Below the pieces are notes generated by a model. The model was not told the origin of the DNA. It did no database searches and saw only the letters and a program-made list of their open reading frames with translations. The position numbers and the translations under genes are program-made. A stretch of DNA of 64,000 nt from positions 62,001-126,000 of the forward strand of contig NZ_CP013435.1 in the NCBI RefSeq assembly GCF_001718795.1. Direction: 5' to 3'. Shown here in pieces: positions 1 to 7,702 of the stretch. Every line of letters starts with the position of its first letter. The first letter of the stretch is position 1. The DNA comes from Burkholderia latens (GTDB lineage Bacteria; Pseudomonadota; Gammaproteobacteria; Burkholderiales; Burkholderiaceae).

Positions 1-670
1 CGATGCGCTCGACGCCGCGCGACGCGAGCACGGCCGCGAGCACGCCGGTGCCCGTGCCGATGTCGAACGCGAGCGACGTCGCGGGCAACGGCGCGCGCGC
101 GACGAGCTCGACGTATTCGCCGCGAACCGGCGAGAACACCCCGTAATGCGGATGGATCGGCGCGCCGCCGAGTGCCGGAATCGGCACGCCCTTCTTGCGC
201 CATTCGTGCGCGCCGACGAGCCCGAGCAGTTCGCGCAACGACACGATCGACGGCACGCCGCCCGCGCCGTACGCTTCCTCGCATGCGGCGCGCACGTCCG
301 GAGCGCGGCGCAGCGCAATCGTGTAGTCGGCCTCGAGCGGGATCAGCAGCATCCCGAGCGTGCGGGCGCGTTGCGACTGTGCGAGCCGGTGCAGGTTGAA
401 CGCATCGACGCCGGCCGCAGCCTTCGCCTTCTTCGGCTTGCGCTCGACGCGGCGCGCCATCGCCTGCACGAGCTGGCGCGCATTCTGGAAGTCGCCCTGC
501 CAGACGAGCGCCGTGCCCTCGCAGGCGAGGCGATACGCGGCGTCGGCCGTCAGGCGGTCGTCGGCCGCCACGGCGCGCTTCGGCGGCGGCACGCCGGCTT
601 CGGAACGCCAGCGCAGCGCATGTTCGGCGCCGTCGGCGTCGGTCCAGTGGAAAACGGGAAAATCGGTCAC
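1..670 (-). CDS. Class I SAM-dependent methyltransferase (C-terminus outside window)
   Basis: About 223 residues are visible; the reading frame runs off the left edge, so the C-terminal half is missing. A GTG start at 670 begins MTDFPVFHWTDADG. Near the visible end the stretch FDIGTGTGVLAAVLASRG is the glycine-rich SAM-binding motif I of Rossmann methyltransferases. Just before it, HPHYGVFSPVRGEYVELV resembles the segment before motif I in methyltransferases that act on proteins or small molecules. The substrate cannot be told because motifs IV to VI lie outside the window. A 149-bp gap separates it from the upstream lipoprotein gene on the same strand. Family call is firm; specific function is unknown. 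Confidence 0.8.
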   Translation of the reverse strand, partial: MTDFPVFHWTDADGAEHALRWRSEAGVPPPKRAVAADDRLTADAAYRLACEGTALVWQGDFQNARQLVQAMARRVERKPKKAKAAAGVDAFNLHRLAQSQRARTLGMLLIPLEADYTIALRRAPDVRAACEEAYGAGGVPSIVSLRELLGLVGAHEWRKKGVPIPALGGAPIHPHYGVFSPVRGEYVELVARAPLPATSLAFDIGTGTGVLAAVLASRGVERI

Positions 671-819
671 GCGAGCTCGGTTACAGGTTGGCTTCAGACA
701 GGCGGTGCGACGGGAGAGTGCACCGCGCGGACCACACCATACCGTGCTTTGCGCGCGCGGCAAAGCGCGCGAACCACTGCTGGTTCCGCCCCTTTCCGCG
801 GCGGCCGGCGCACATCCGC

Positions 820-1317
820 CTACCCGCCCCATCCCGGCGCGGCCGGCATCCGCAGCGTGCCCGCGTCGCTGAACCGCACGGTACCGAGCACGCCGCCCGC
901 GAGCCGGCCGCGCAGCGCGTATGGCAACTCGCCGTTCGCTGCCGCGCCGGGCAGATTCCACGCCTGCCGCGCGGCGGCGAACGCCGATACCGACACGGGC
1001 ACGTCGATCACGGCCTCGCCGAAGCGCGGGACGATGCCGGAGCGGTCGCTGACGCCGCTCGCGAACGGTGTGCCGTTCAGGTCAAGCGCGACCGAAATGC
1101 CGTCGTATTCGATCGGCGCGTCGTTCGGGTTCTGCACGCGCAGCTTGAGGCTGAAACGCATCTCGAGACCTTGCCCGACGAGCGGCTCGAGGCCGGCGAC
1201 CGTGACGCTCACGGGTTCGCGCGTCAGGCCCGCGCAGCCGGCGAGCAGCAACCCGGCGGCGAACAGCGGCAGTACGGCGCGAAGCACTGCGATTCGGAAC
1301 AACGCGTGTGGCATCAA
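820..1317 (-). CDS. LEA type 2 (WHy-domain) family lipoprotein
   Basis: A 165-residue protein with a lipoprotein signal: hydrophobic stretch 8-27 and lipobox LLAG followed by Cys28, so it is probably lipid-anchored in the envelope. The rest resembles the LEA-2/WHy fold, including RVQNPNDAPIEYDGISVALD (residues about 61-80), typical of this beta-sandwich family. Such proteins are common as small Burkholderia lipoproteins; their role is poorly defined and stress protection is only inferred from the family name. Two ATG codons start the frame, at 1317 and 1314; the first is used here. It is read away from the AT-rich intergenic region that also precedes the aminopeptidase gene. Confidence 0.8.
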   Translation of the reverse strand: MMPHALFRIAVLRAVLPLFAAGLLLAGCAGLTREPVSVTVAGLEPLVGQGLEMRFSLKLRVQNPNDAPIEYDGISVALDLNGTPFASGVSDRSGIVPRFGEAVIDVPVSVSAFAAARQAWNLPGAAANGELPYALRGRLAGGVLGTVRFSDAGTLRMPAAPGWGG

Positions 1318-1956
1318 GGGCCTCCGGGCGGGAATCGATCGTCACGGTATCGATGCATTGTACCGAGCGCGCGCCGCGACGCACCGATTCGTAGTTTTCC
1401 AGCACCGCCTCGATCCTTAATAGATTAAAACTACGAAAATACCGGATAAACAAAATTCGAATTAATGCCTCCCGGCATTCAATCGACCGCACAAGCCGCA
1501 ATCGAATCACCTTCTAATTTTTTCGTTTCCTTTACCCAAAACCATCAAGTATATTTACCCATCCTTCGAGCAGGCCGACAAAGCTTCAAGCCGCATGACG
1601 GCGATTTTACGGAACGGCGACAGGCCGTCCTTCCGTCCTGCGGCCTGGTACGGCCAGCCCCGTGGGCTGTCGGTTTAAAGGGAATGCACGCCCGCGCAGG
1701 GCGGGCGGCCCCGTGTCGTGCGCGCGAAATCAATTCAGTAGAACACGCGCCCGGCCATTTTGAACCGGCAAGTTAACCGACATCCGGAAACACAGAGGGG
1801 GCAGTAAACCATGATTACCTTCACGTAGTCGGCCGACCGTCTTTTCGAATAAACCGTCATTGGCATTTCTCGTCGCTGTTGATTAACGGCGAGGGGTTCC
1901 TTTTGCCGGCGTTTTCGCAGCACTGAACGATTCCTTCAACAATAGAGGTTTCAGTC
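1318..1956. other. Long intergenic region, divergent promoter area
   Basis: 639 bp between the LEA lipoprotein (leftward) and the M1 peptidase (rightward). The section 1405-1560 is clearly more AT-rich than its surroundings, as expected for promoters of both genes. A GC-rich short inverted repeat lies near 1692-1710. Short open frames here (for example 1465-1776) have no ribosome binding site or recognisable domain, so I do not call a gene. Confidence 0.5.
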
Positions 1957-4125
1957 ATGTCGATCAACATTCACAAGATGCGTTATCTGCCGCTGGTCGC
2001 CGCGCTCGCACTCGCCGGGTGCGGTGGCGACGACGGCGGCGTGGGTTCGGCTTCCGCACTCAGCTCTGCCGGCGCGCCGCATTCCAGTTCGGCGCCCGCC
2101 GCCAGCACGCCGCCGAGCCCATCCAATGTCGACAAGAGCGTATCGCCTGTCGAGCTGCCGGACACTGTCGTGCCGGTCAACTACCGGCTGTGGTTCCGCC
2201 CGAACGACGCGCTGAACGCGTTTGACGGGCGCGCCGACGTCGCGATCAAGGTGCTGAAGCCGGTCAACAACATCGTGGTCGCCGGCCACCGGATCAAGTT
2301 CACGAACGGCCGCATCACGCTGCAGCCGGGCAACATCCAGCTGATCGCGACACCGCAGGACAAGGGCGACTTCTACCAGCTGCGCCCCGTCGCCGGCACG
2401 ATCGCCCCGGGCAACTATTCGCTGCACATGGAGTGGTCGGGCATCATCAACTTCAAGTCGTATGACGATCCGGCCACGCAGACGGGCGGCAGCTGCGGCG
2501 ACGATCCGTATCCGGGCTGCTCGGCCGCGGAAGGCGTGTTCCGCGTCGACCTGAAAAGCACCGACGGCACGACGAGCGGCGCGATCCTCACGCAGGGCGA
2601 AACGAACCTGGCGCGCCAGTGGTTCCCCGGCTGGGACGAGCCGGCGTTCCGTCCGACCTATGAAGTGACGGCCGAAGTGCCGCAGAACTGGCGCGTGGTG
2701 TCGAATGCGGCCGAAAAGCCGTCGACCAACGTTGGCGGCGGATACAAGCTCGTGCAGTTCGAGAAGACCCCGCCGATGCCGTCGTACCTGCTGTTTTTCG
2801 GCGGCGGGATGTTCGACACCTACGAGGACGATTTCACGAGCCCGCTGCCGGGCGGCAAGGGCGGCCTGCATCTGCGCGTGTTCACGCCGCCGGGCATGAG
2901 CGACTGGGCAAAGCCGGCGATGGATCGCACCAAGCAGGCGCTTGACTTCTACTACCGCTACACGGGCATTCCGCTGCCGCTGACGAAGTTCGACACGGTC
3001 GCCGCGAACGACGCGTTCAAGGAACAGAAGGACCTGAACTTCGGCGGGATGGAGAACTGGGGGTCGATCCTCGAATTCGCCGACGACATCCTGCCGCAGC
3101 CGGGCCAGCCGATGTCGCACTACGGCAACGAGGTGCTGACGCACGAAGTCGCGCATCAGTGGTTCGGCGATCTCGTCACGACCGACTGGTGGGACAACGT
3201 GTGGCTCAATGAATCGTTCGCGACGTTCTTCGAAACGAAGACGACGATCCAGTTCTTCCCCGACGAGTTCAGCTGGCTCGACCAGGTGAAGAACAAGTAT
3301 CGCGTGATCAATCGCGACATCGGCCCGAACGCGTTCCCTGTCGCGCCGAACTTCAACGACTGGGCGTCGAACGACTTCGTGCTGAGCGCAAGCGCGTTCA
3401 CGTACGACAAGGGCGGCCACGTGCTGAAGACGCTCGAGAACTATCTCGGCGAGCAAACCTTGCGCAAGGGCTTGCAGCAATACCTGGTCGACTACTCGTT
3501 CGGCAACGGCACGCCGAAGCGCTTGTGGGATGCGCTGTCGAAGGCGAGCGGCCAGCCGGTCGGCCCGATCGGCGACAGCTACGTGCGCCAGACGGGTGTG
3601 CCGCTGATCTCGCTCGACACGCAGTGCGACATGACGAAGAACCAGACGATCGTCACGTTGAAACAGCAGCCGTTCCCGAACAAGAACGCGTACCCGGGCC
3701 TGCAATGGACGGTGCCGATCACGCTCGCGTACGGCCAGGGTCTCGCGAAACGCACGACGCTCGCGCTGAAGGATACGCAGACGCAGACGCGGGTCGACGG
3801 CTGCACGGGCGTGGTCGCGGATCCGAGCGGGCTCGATTACTACGTCGTGAACTACAGCGACGCCGCGTGGAGCGGCCTGCTCACGCAGGTCAACGGCTCT
3901 ACCGATCCGGTGCTGCTCGCGAACCTGAAGAGCGAGGCCGCGCTGCTCGTGGCGAACAACCTCGCGCCGGCTTCGCGCTCGACGTCGATCGGCTCGGTTG
4001 CTTCGCCGGCCGCGATGAAGCTGCGTCAGACGCCGAGCTTCGGCGGCATCGCACCGGCGGTGAAGGAGCGCCCGTCGCTGCGCTATCAGGGCATGTTCAA
4101 GCCGCGCAAGACGCTCGTTCAGTAA
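1957..4125 (+). CDS. M1-family metallopeptidase (aminopeptidase N-like) lipoprotein
   Basis: A 722-residue zinc aminopeptidase of the M1 family, expected to remove N-terminal residues from peptides. The zinc site is complete: HEVAH at 396-400 with the third ligand Glu419 in NESF, exactly 18 residues after the second His. The exopeptidase motif is GGMEN (363-367), a variant of the usual GAMEN. The N-terminus has a lipobox (LALAGC, Cys22) followed by a Ser/Pro/Ala-rich linker, so unlike cytosolic PepN this enzyme should be anchored in the envelope. RBS AGAGG precedes the ATG; an alternative ATG is codon 8. It is monocistronic, followed by terminator hairpins. Confidence 0.92.
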   Translation: MSINIHKMRYLPLVAALALAGCGGDDGGVGSASALSSAGAPHSSSAPAASTPPSPSNVDKSVSPVELPDTVVPVNYRLWFRPNDALNAFDGRADVAIKVLKPVNNIVVAGHRIKFTNGRITLQPGNIQLIATPQDKGDFYQLRPVAGTIAPGNYSLHMEWSGIINFKSYDDPATQTGGSCGDDPYPGCSAAEGVFRVDLKSTDGTTSGAILTQGETNLARQWFPGWDEPAFRPTYEVTAEVPQNWRVVSNAAEKPSTNVGGGYKLVQFEKTPPMPSYLLFFGGGMFDTYEDDFTSPLPGGKGGLHLRVFTPPGMSDWAKPAMDRTKQALDFYYRYTGIPLPLTKFDTVAANDAFKEQKDLNFGGMENWGSILEFADDILPQPGQPMSHYGNEVLTHEVAHQWFGDLVTTDWWDNVWLNESFATFFETKTTIQFFPDEFSWLDQVKNKYRVINRDIGPNAFPVAPNFNDWASNDFVLSASAFTYDKGGHVLKTLENYLGEQTLRKGLQQYLVDYSFGNGTPKRLWDALSKASGQPVGPIGDSYVRQTGVPLISLDTQCDMTKNQTIVTLKQQPFPNKNAYPGLQWTVPITLAYGQGLAKRTTLALKDTQTQTRVDGCTGVVADPSGLDYYVVNYSDAAWSGLLTQVNGSTDPVLLANLKSEAALLVANNLAPASRSTSIGSVASPAAMKLRQTPSFGGIAPAVKERPSLRYQGMFKPRKTLVQ

Positions 4126-4132
4126 CGTTGTT

Positions 4133-4214
4133 CCGGCCGGCGCCGTGCTTTGCGGCGCCGGCCGGCGTTCAGATGTCACGTCCGTTCCGGGCCTCGCGTG
4201 CGAGGCCTTTTTTT
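4133..4214 (+). terminator. Tandem hairpins / Rho-independent terminator after the M1 peptidase
   Basis: A 13-bp GC-rich inverted repeat (arms 4133-4145 and 4153-4165) is followed by a second hairpin (GGCCTCG 4190-4196, CGAGGCC 4201-4207) with seven T (4208-4214). The second is a canonical terminator for the plus-strand peptidase gene; the first has no T-run. Confidence 0.85.
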
Positions 4215-4223
4215 CGAATGCCG

Positions 4224-5252
4224 CTAGCGATCGTCGCGCCGGCGGAACGCCCACCACGCGGCAAGCGCGGTGAAGCCCGCGACGAGCAGCACCATCAGCC
4301 AGAACCCGTGCTTGTTCTCGGCGAACGGCACCCCGCCGACGTTCATCCCGAAGAAACCCGCGACGATGTTGATCGGCAGCGCGATCACGGTGACGAGCGT
4401 GAGCGTGAACAGCGTCCGGTTGTTCTGCTCGTCGAGCCGCGAACCGATCTCTTCCTGCAACAGCTTGATCCGCTCGTTGAGCCCCGACAGATCGGCAAGC
4501 ACCAGCGAGAACTCTTCGGTCGACTCGCGCAGCTCTTGCACGTCCTCGGGATGCAGCCACGCGGGCGGCTTCGCGAGCAGCCGGAAGATCGACCCCGGCT
4601 CGGGCGCGAGCATCCGTTGCAGCCGCGTCAGCGTGCGGCGCATCGCGCCAAGCTCGACGCGATTCGACGTAAGCCGCTGCGACAGGAAGCGATCCTCGAT
4701 GCGGTCGACGTCGACGCTCGTGCGCCGCATGATCTGGATCAGCAGATCAGCCTGATCGCGCAGCAGATGCACGAGCAGCTCGGCCGGCGAGCGGAACCGT
4801 TCGCCGTCGCGCACGCATGCGCGCAGCGTGTCGACCGAGCGCAGCGGCTTGAGCCGAGCAGTGACCATGATGCGCCGCTCGACGTGCACGAACAGCGTCG
4901 CGATTTCGGACGGCGTCAGTTCGAGGTTGAACATCACGTCGTTGACGATGGCGCGCAGCGCACCGTCTTCCTGCTCGATGCGCGTCGAGCGCGATCCTTC
5001 ATGCAGGAATTCGAAGAAGCTGTCCGGCAATGCGAGATGCGTGCGCATCCAGCGCTCGCTCGCGCCGTGCGCGAGATTGAAGTGCAGCCAGACGAAGTCG
5101 TCCGAGGCGGCCGCATCGCCGTCGCGGCACGTGCGCAACCATGCGGCGGCCGCATCGGCGTCGAGCATCGCCCCCGATCCGCCTGGCACGAAACGGAATC
5201 CGCACACCATGCCGGACGTATCGGCGCCGTAAGTCTGTACGATCAGGTCCAT
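4224..5252 (-). CDS. CorA/ZntB-type metal ion transporter
   Basis: 342 residues, the normal length for CorA-superfamily channels. The N-terminal two thirds form the soluble funnel domain. Two membrane segments close the protein: about 286-307, ending in the family signature GMN (FFGMNVGG), and about 320-338. The residues after GMN and the overall sequence resemble the ZntB branch (zinc, proton-coupled) more than classical CorA (magnesium), but ion specificity cannot be read from sequence alone. It lies convergent to the M1 peptidase gene, only 9 bp beyond that gene's terminator. No operon partner is visible. Confidence 0.85.
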   Translation of the reverse strand: MDLIVQTYGADTSGMVCGFRFVPGGSGAMLDADAAAAWLRTCRDGDAAASDDFVWLHFNLAHGASERWMRTHLALPDSFFEFLHEGSRSTRIEQEDGALRAIVNDVMFNLELTPSEIATLFVHVERRIMVTARLKPLRSVDTLRACVRDGERFRSPAELLVHLLRDQADLLIQIMRRTSVDVDRIEDRFLSQRLTSNRVELGAMRRTLTRLQRMLAPEPGSIFRLLAKPPAWLHPEDVQELRESTEEFSLVLADLSGLNERIKLLQEEIGSRLDEQNNRTLFTLTLVTVIALPINIVAGFFGMNVGGVPFAENKHGFWLMVLLVAGFTALAAWWAFRRRDDR

Positions 5253-5403
5253 CGTGTCGAAAGTCGTGCGGCGCGCACCGTGCCGCGCTTCGCGCGCCGC
5301 GGCGCTACGCCGGGAAATGAAAGGAAACGTATGCCCGACGCGCGTGACGTTCTCGTGACACCGTCACACACGGCTGTCCGGACGCAGGGCACCCGCAAAA
5401 GCA

Positions 5404-5428
5404 ACGCGCCGCCCATTGGGCGGCGCGT
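5404..5428 (-). terminator. Strong GC hairpin downstream of the Ala-rich membrane protein
   Basis: Perfect 11-bp arms (5404-5414 and 5418-5428) around a 3-nt loop. On the minus strand it lies just past the stop of the gene at 5457 and is followed by a T-containing stretch (TTGCTTTTGC), consistent with a Rho-independent terminator. Confidence 0.6.
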
Positions 5429-5456
5429 GTGCGACGAGCGGGCGGCGTGATGCCGG

Positions 5457-6434
5457 TTACTGGCGCGTTTCCGACTGCGCGGCGCTCGGGCATGCCGGAT
5501 CCTTGCCCCAGTGGCCGTCGCAGACGCGCCACCGGCACAGCTGATCCTCGAAGAAACCGCGCTCCGAGCAATCCTTCACGCGCGCTGCAAGCGAGCCGCC
5601 CGTCGCGGCGGCCGTCCGGGTCGGCACGGCCTGCGCCTTCTGCGCAGCCGCCTTCTTGTCCGCAGGTTTCGTCCGCGCGACGAGCGCGGCCAGCAGATCC
5701 GCATCCGGATCGTCCTTCGCAGTGGCCTTCGCGCTCGCGGTACGCGTCGCAGCGTCCCGACGCTTCTTCGCCTGCGCAAGCTCCGCCTGCTGTTCCTTGC
5801 GATGCTTGCGCGCGTCCGCCTTCGCATCGGCCTTTGCATCGGTCTTGCCGCGTGCGGCGACCTTGTCGTTCTTCGCGGCGTCGGCCTTCGCGGAGTTCGT
5901 CGCCGCAGCGGCGGCGGCCGTCGCGGCGACGGCGCCGGCCGTGGCTGCGCCCGACGCGTCGTCGGCGCCGTTGGCAAGCGCGCGCGACAGGCGGCTGTTG
6001 TCCACGCCAGAAGCCGGCGCCTGGGACGATGCGGACGCAACGGTCCGGGATGCGGCATCGTCGTTGACGATGGTCGCCGGTTGCGCGGCGGGGGCGGACG
6101 AAGCGGCATTCTGCGCGGCCTGCGCGGCGGCGCCGCTGGCGGGTTCCGCCTTCGCCGATGCCTGCGCGGGCGCTGCGGGCGTCGCGGTCGCGACCGGTTC
6201 GGCGGACCGCTGCTGCGAGCGCCACGCGCCCCAGCCGCCGACGGCGACCACAAGCGCGACGACGGCGGCGATCGGCGCCTTCAGCGAACGGCGCGGCGCT
6301 TCGGCCGGGGGCGTGACGCGTCCTTCCAGATCCGCGAGAATGCGCGACTGCTGAGGTCCGCCCTGGCCCGCCGGTTTGGTATCGGACAACAGGCTCGGCG
6401 GGGTTTTCGAATTTGAATTTTCCGGCGCACTCAT
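5457..6434 (-). CDS. Ala/Lys-rich single-pass membrane protein next to T6SS, Cys-rich tail
   Basis: 325 residues. A short polar N-terminus is followed by one membrane segment (about 52-68, APIAAVVALVVAVGGWGAW), then a long low-complexity region of Ala, Lys, Thr and Pro (about 75-285). The compact C-terminus has four cysteines (CSERGFFEDQLCRWRVC... then DPAC), which could form disulfides in the periplasm. It is divergent from tagX, and published Burkholderia T6SS loci carry an accessory membrane gene here (I recall it as tagY, not verified). Function is unknown; a periplasmic accessory role is inference from topology and position. Strong GC and Ala bias make homology detection unreliable. Confidence 0.75.
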   Translation of the reverse strand: MSAPENSNSKTPPSLLSDTKPAGQGGPQQSRILADLEGRVTPPAEAPRRSLKAPIAAVVALVVAVGGWGAWRSQQRSAEPVATATPAAPAQASAKAEPASGAAAQAAQNAASSAPAAQPATIVNDDAASRTVASASSQAPASGVDNSRLSRALANGADDASGAATAGAVAATAAAAAATNSAKADAAKNDKVAARGKTDAKADAKADARKHRKEQQAELAQAKKRRDAATRTASAKATAKDDPDADLLAALVARTKPADKKAAAQKAQAVPTRTAAATGGSLAARVKDCSERGFFEDQLCRWRVCDGHWGKDPACPSAAQSETRQ

Positions 6435-6555
6435 TCAGCGTCTCATTGAATCCTGGTTTAATTCACCGCGATAATATAGCCCGGCCTCTCAAAGCAGCCT
6501 GATTCTAAGAGCAAGCATTGCAAAACACAATCAATTCCAATTTCCGGGGATTTCG
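6435..6555. promoter_or_regulatory. AT-rich divergent promoter region (Ala-rich protein gene / tagX)
   Basis: 121 bp between two divergent starts, with TATA-rich stretches near 6470-6480 and 6505-6545. No clean -24/-12 or -35/-10 pair could be assigned by eye. Confidence 0.45.
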
Positions 6556-7401
6556 TTGATTGCCGTCGCACTCGTCGCCTATTTCGCCCTTGCCGTCGCG
6601 GTAGCGGCCCTGTTGCTTTTACCGGGTATTCGCGCGACCGTTTTCGAATCCGTCGCCCAGTTTCACGGCCGCCTGACGCGCCGCGCGAACGAGCGCGCCG
6701 CCCGCACGCGCAGTCAAATTGTTAAATCGGCAAGCGTGACGCGCGGCGCATTAAGTGACGTGCAAAATTTACTGATCCGGCGACGCTTGATGATTATGGT
6801 GTCGGCAGGTATTCTTGCGACGCCGCCATTGGTGGCCATTGCGTTACGCGGTCGGCAATTGTTTCAGTACGACGACACGGCGCGCGTGCCCGACGAGAAG
6901 ATTGCCGCGCTGCTGCAGGGCGAGCAGCTCGTCCCGCCGCCGCCGTTGCCGCCTGAAGTGTTTGCCACGAAGGAAGTCGAACAGGTGCGGCCTGCGCTGA
7001 GAGATGCGAGCCGCGACTGGAATCTGCTGGATCCCGACTTCCGCACGCGTTTGCTGCTGGTCTACAAGATCATGCACGAACAACATGGCTATGAAATGGC
7101 GCTGCTGGAAGGTTATCGGAGCCCGGAACGACAGAACCGGCTCGCGCAGATGGGCACCAACGTGACCAATGCGGCGGCTTTCCAGAGTTATCACCAGTTC
7201 GGGCTCGCAGCCGACAACGCATTCTTGCGCGACGGCAAGCTGGTCATTTCCGAGAAAGACCCCTGGGCGATGCGCGGCTACCAGTTGTACGGACAGGTCG
7301 CCGAGCAGGTCGGCCTGACCTGGGGAGGCCGATGGAAAATGATGGATCTCGGGCACGTGGAATACCATAAACCCGGTTTTAAACTGGGACGCGGCAGCTA
7401 G
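6556..7401 (+). CDS. tagX: T6SS-associated M15-family peptidase (TagX-like)
   Basis: 281 residues with two membrane segments (about 2-23 and 79-97) and a C-terminal metallopeptidase domain of the M15 D-Ala-D-Ala carboxypeptidase / L,D-endopeptidase type. Visible zinc-site motifs are SYHQFGLAADNAF (His213, Asp220) and DLGHVEYH (His267). Homologues called TagX cut peptidoglycan so that the T6SS envelope complex can cross the wall; acting on peptidoglycan here is inferred from that family. The start is TTG at 6556, preceded by GGGGA with 5-nt spacing; no in-frame ATG gives the first membrane segment. It precedes tssM by 301 bp. Confidence 0.85.
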   Translation: MIAVALVAYFALAVAVAALLLLPGIRATVFESVAQFHGRLTRRANERAARTRSQIVKSASVTRGALSDVQNLLIRRRLMIMVSAGILATPPLVAIALRGRQLFQYDDTARVPDEKIAALLQGEQLVPPPPLPPEVFATKEVEQVRPALRDASRDWNLLDPDFRTRLLLVYKIMHEQHGYEMALLEGYRSPERQNRLAQMGTNVTNAAAFQSYHQFGLAADNAFLRDGKLVISEKDPWAMRGYQLYGQVAEQVGLTWGGRWKMMDLGHVEYHKPGFKLGRGS

Positions 7402-7486
7402 TCAGGGCTGCCGGACAAGAAATAATGAGGGCGGCATGGGGCTTTTTAATCACCCGGCAGGAAACGGTTTTGGCGGCGCAATCGAT

Positions 7487-7502
7487 CGGGCATTCCGTTG
7501 CA
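7487..7502 (+). promoter_or_regulatory. Candidate sigma-54 (-24/-12) promoter upstream of tssM
   Basis: GG at 7488-7489 and GC at 7500-7501 have the required 10-nt spacing, and the -12 element is a good TTGCA; the -24 side (CGGGCA) matches poorly beyond GG. It lies 201 bp before tssM within the 301-bp gap 7402-7702, which holds no other recognisable feature. Found by eye, so low confidence. Confidence 0.25.
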
Positions 7503-7702
7503 CGATTTTTTCCGGCGGCCGCTTCAGTTTTAATTCTCACAGCGTCCTTTCATTATTGCGCGCGCCTTCTCCGATGTCGCGGGCGCACTGATGCCAGCCC
7601 CTTCTTCCTGTTTGACAGCATGGCGACACATCGCGCCGCCACGCTTGCCGCTCGGCGCGCCTGCGTCGCCTCACCGAAAACGCACCGGAACCTGAACGTC
7701 CT

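Noticed and set aside
1465..1776. 103-codon frame in the 1.3-1.9 kb intergenic region
   Set aside because: No ribosome site, no recognisable domain, and composition like non-coding sequence.
1951..4560. 869-codon open frame opposite the M1 peptidase
   Set aside because: Antisense shadow of a gene with complete catalytic motifs; Arg/Val-rich composition, no family.
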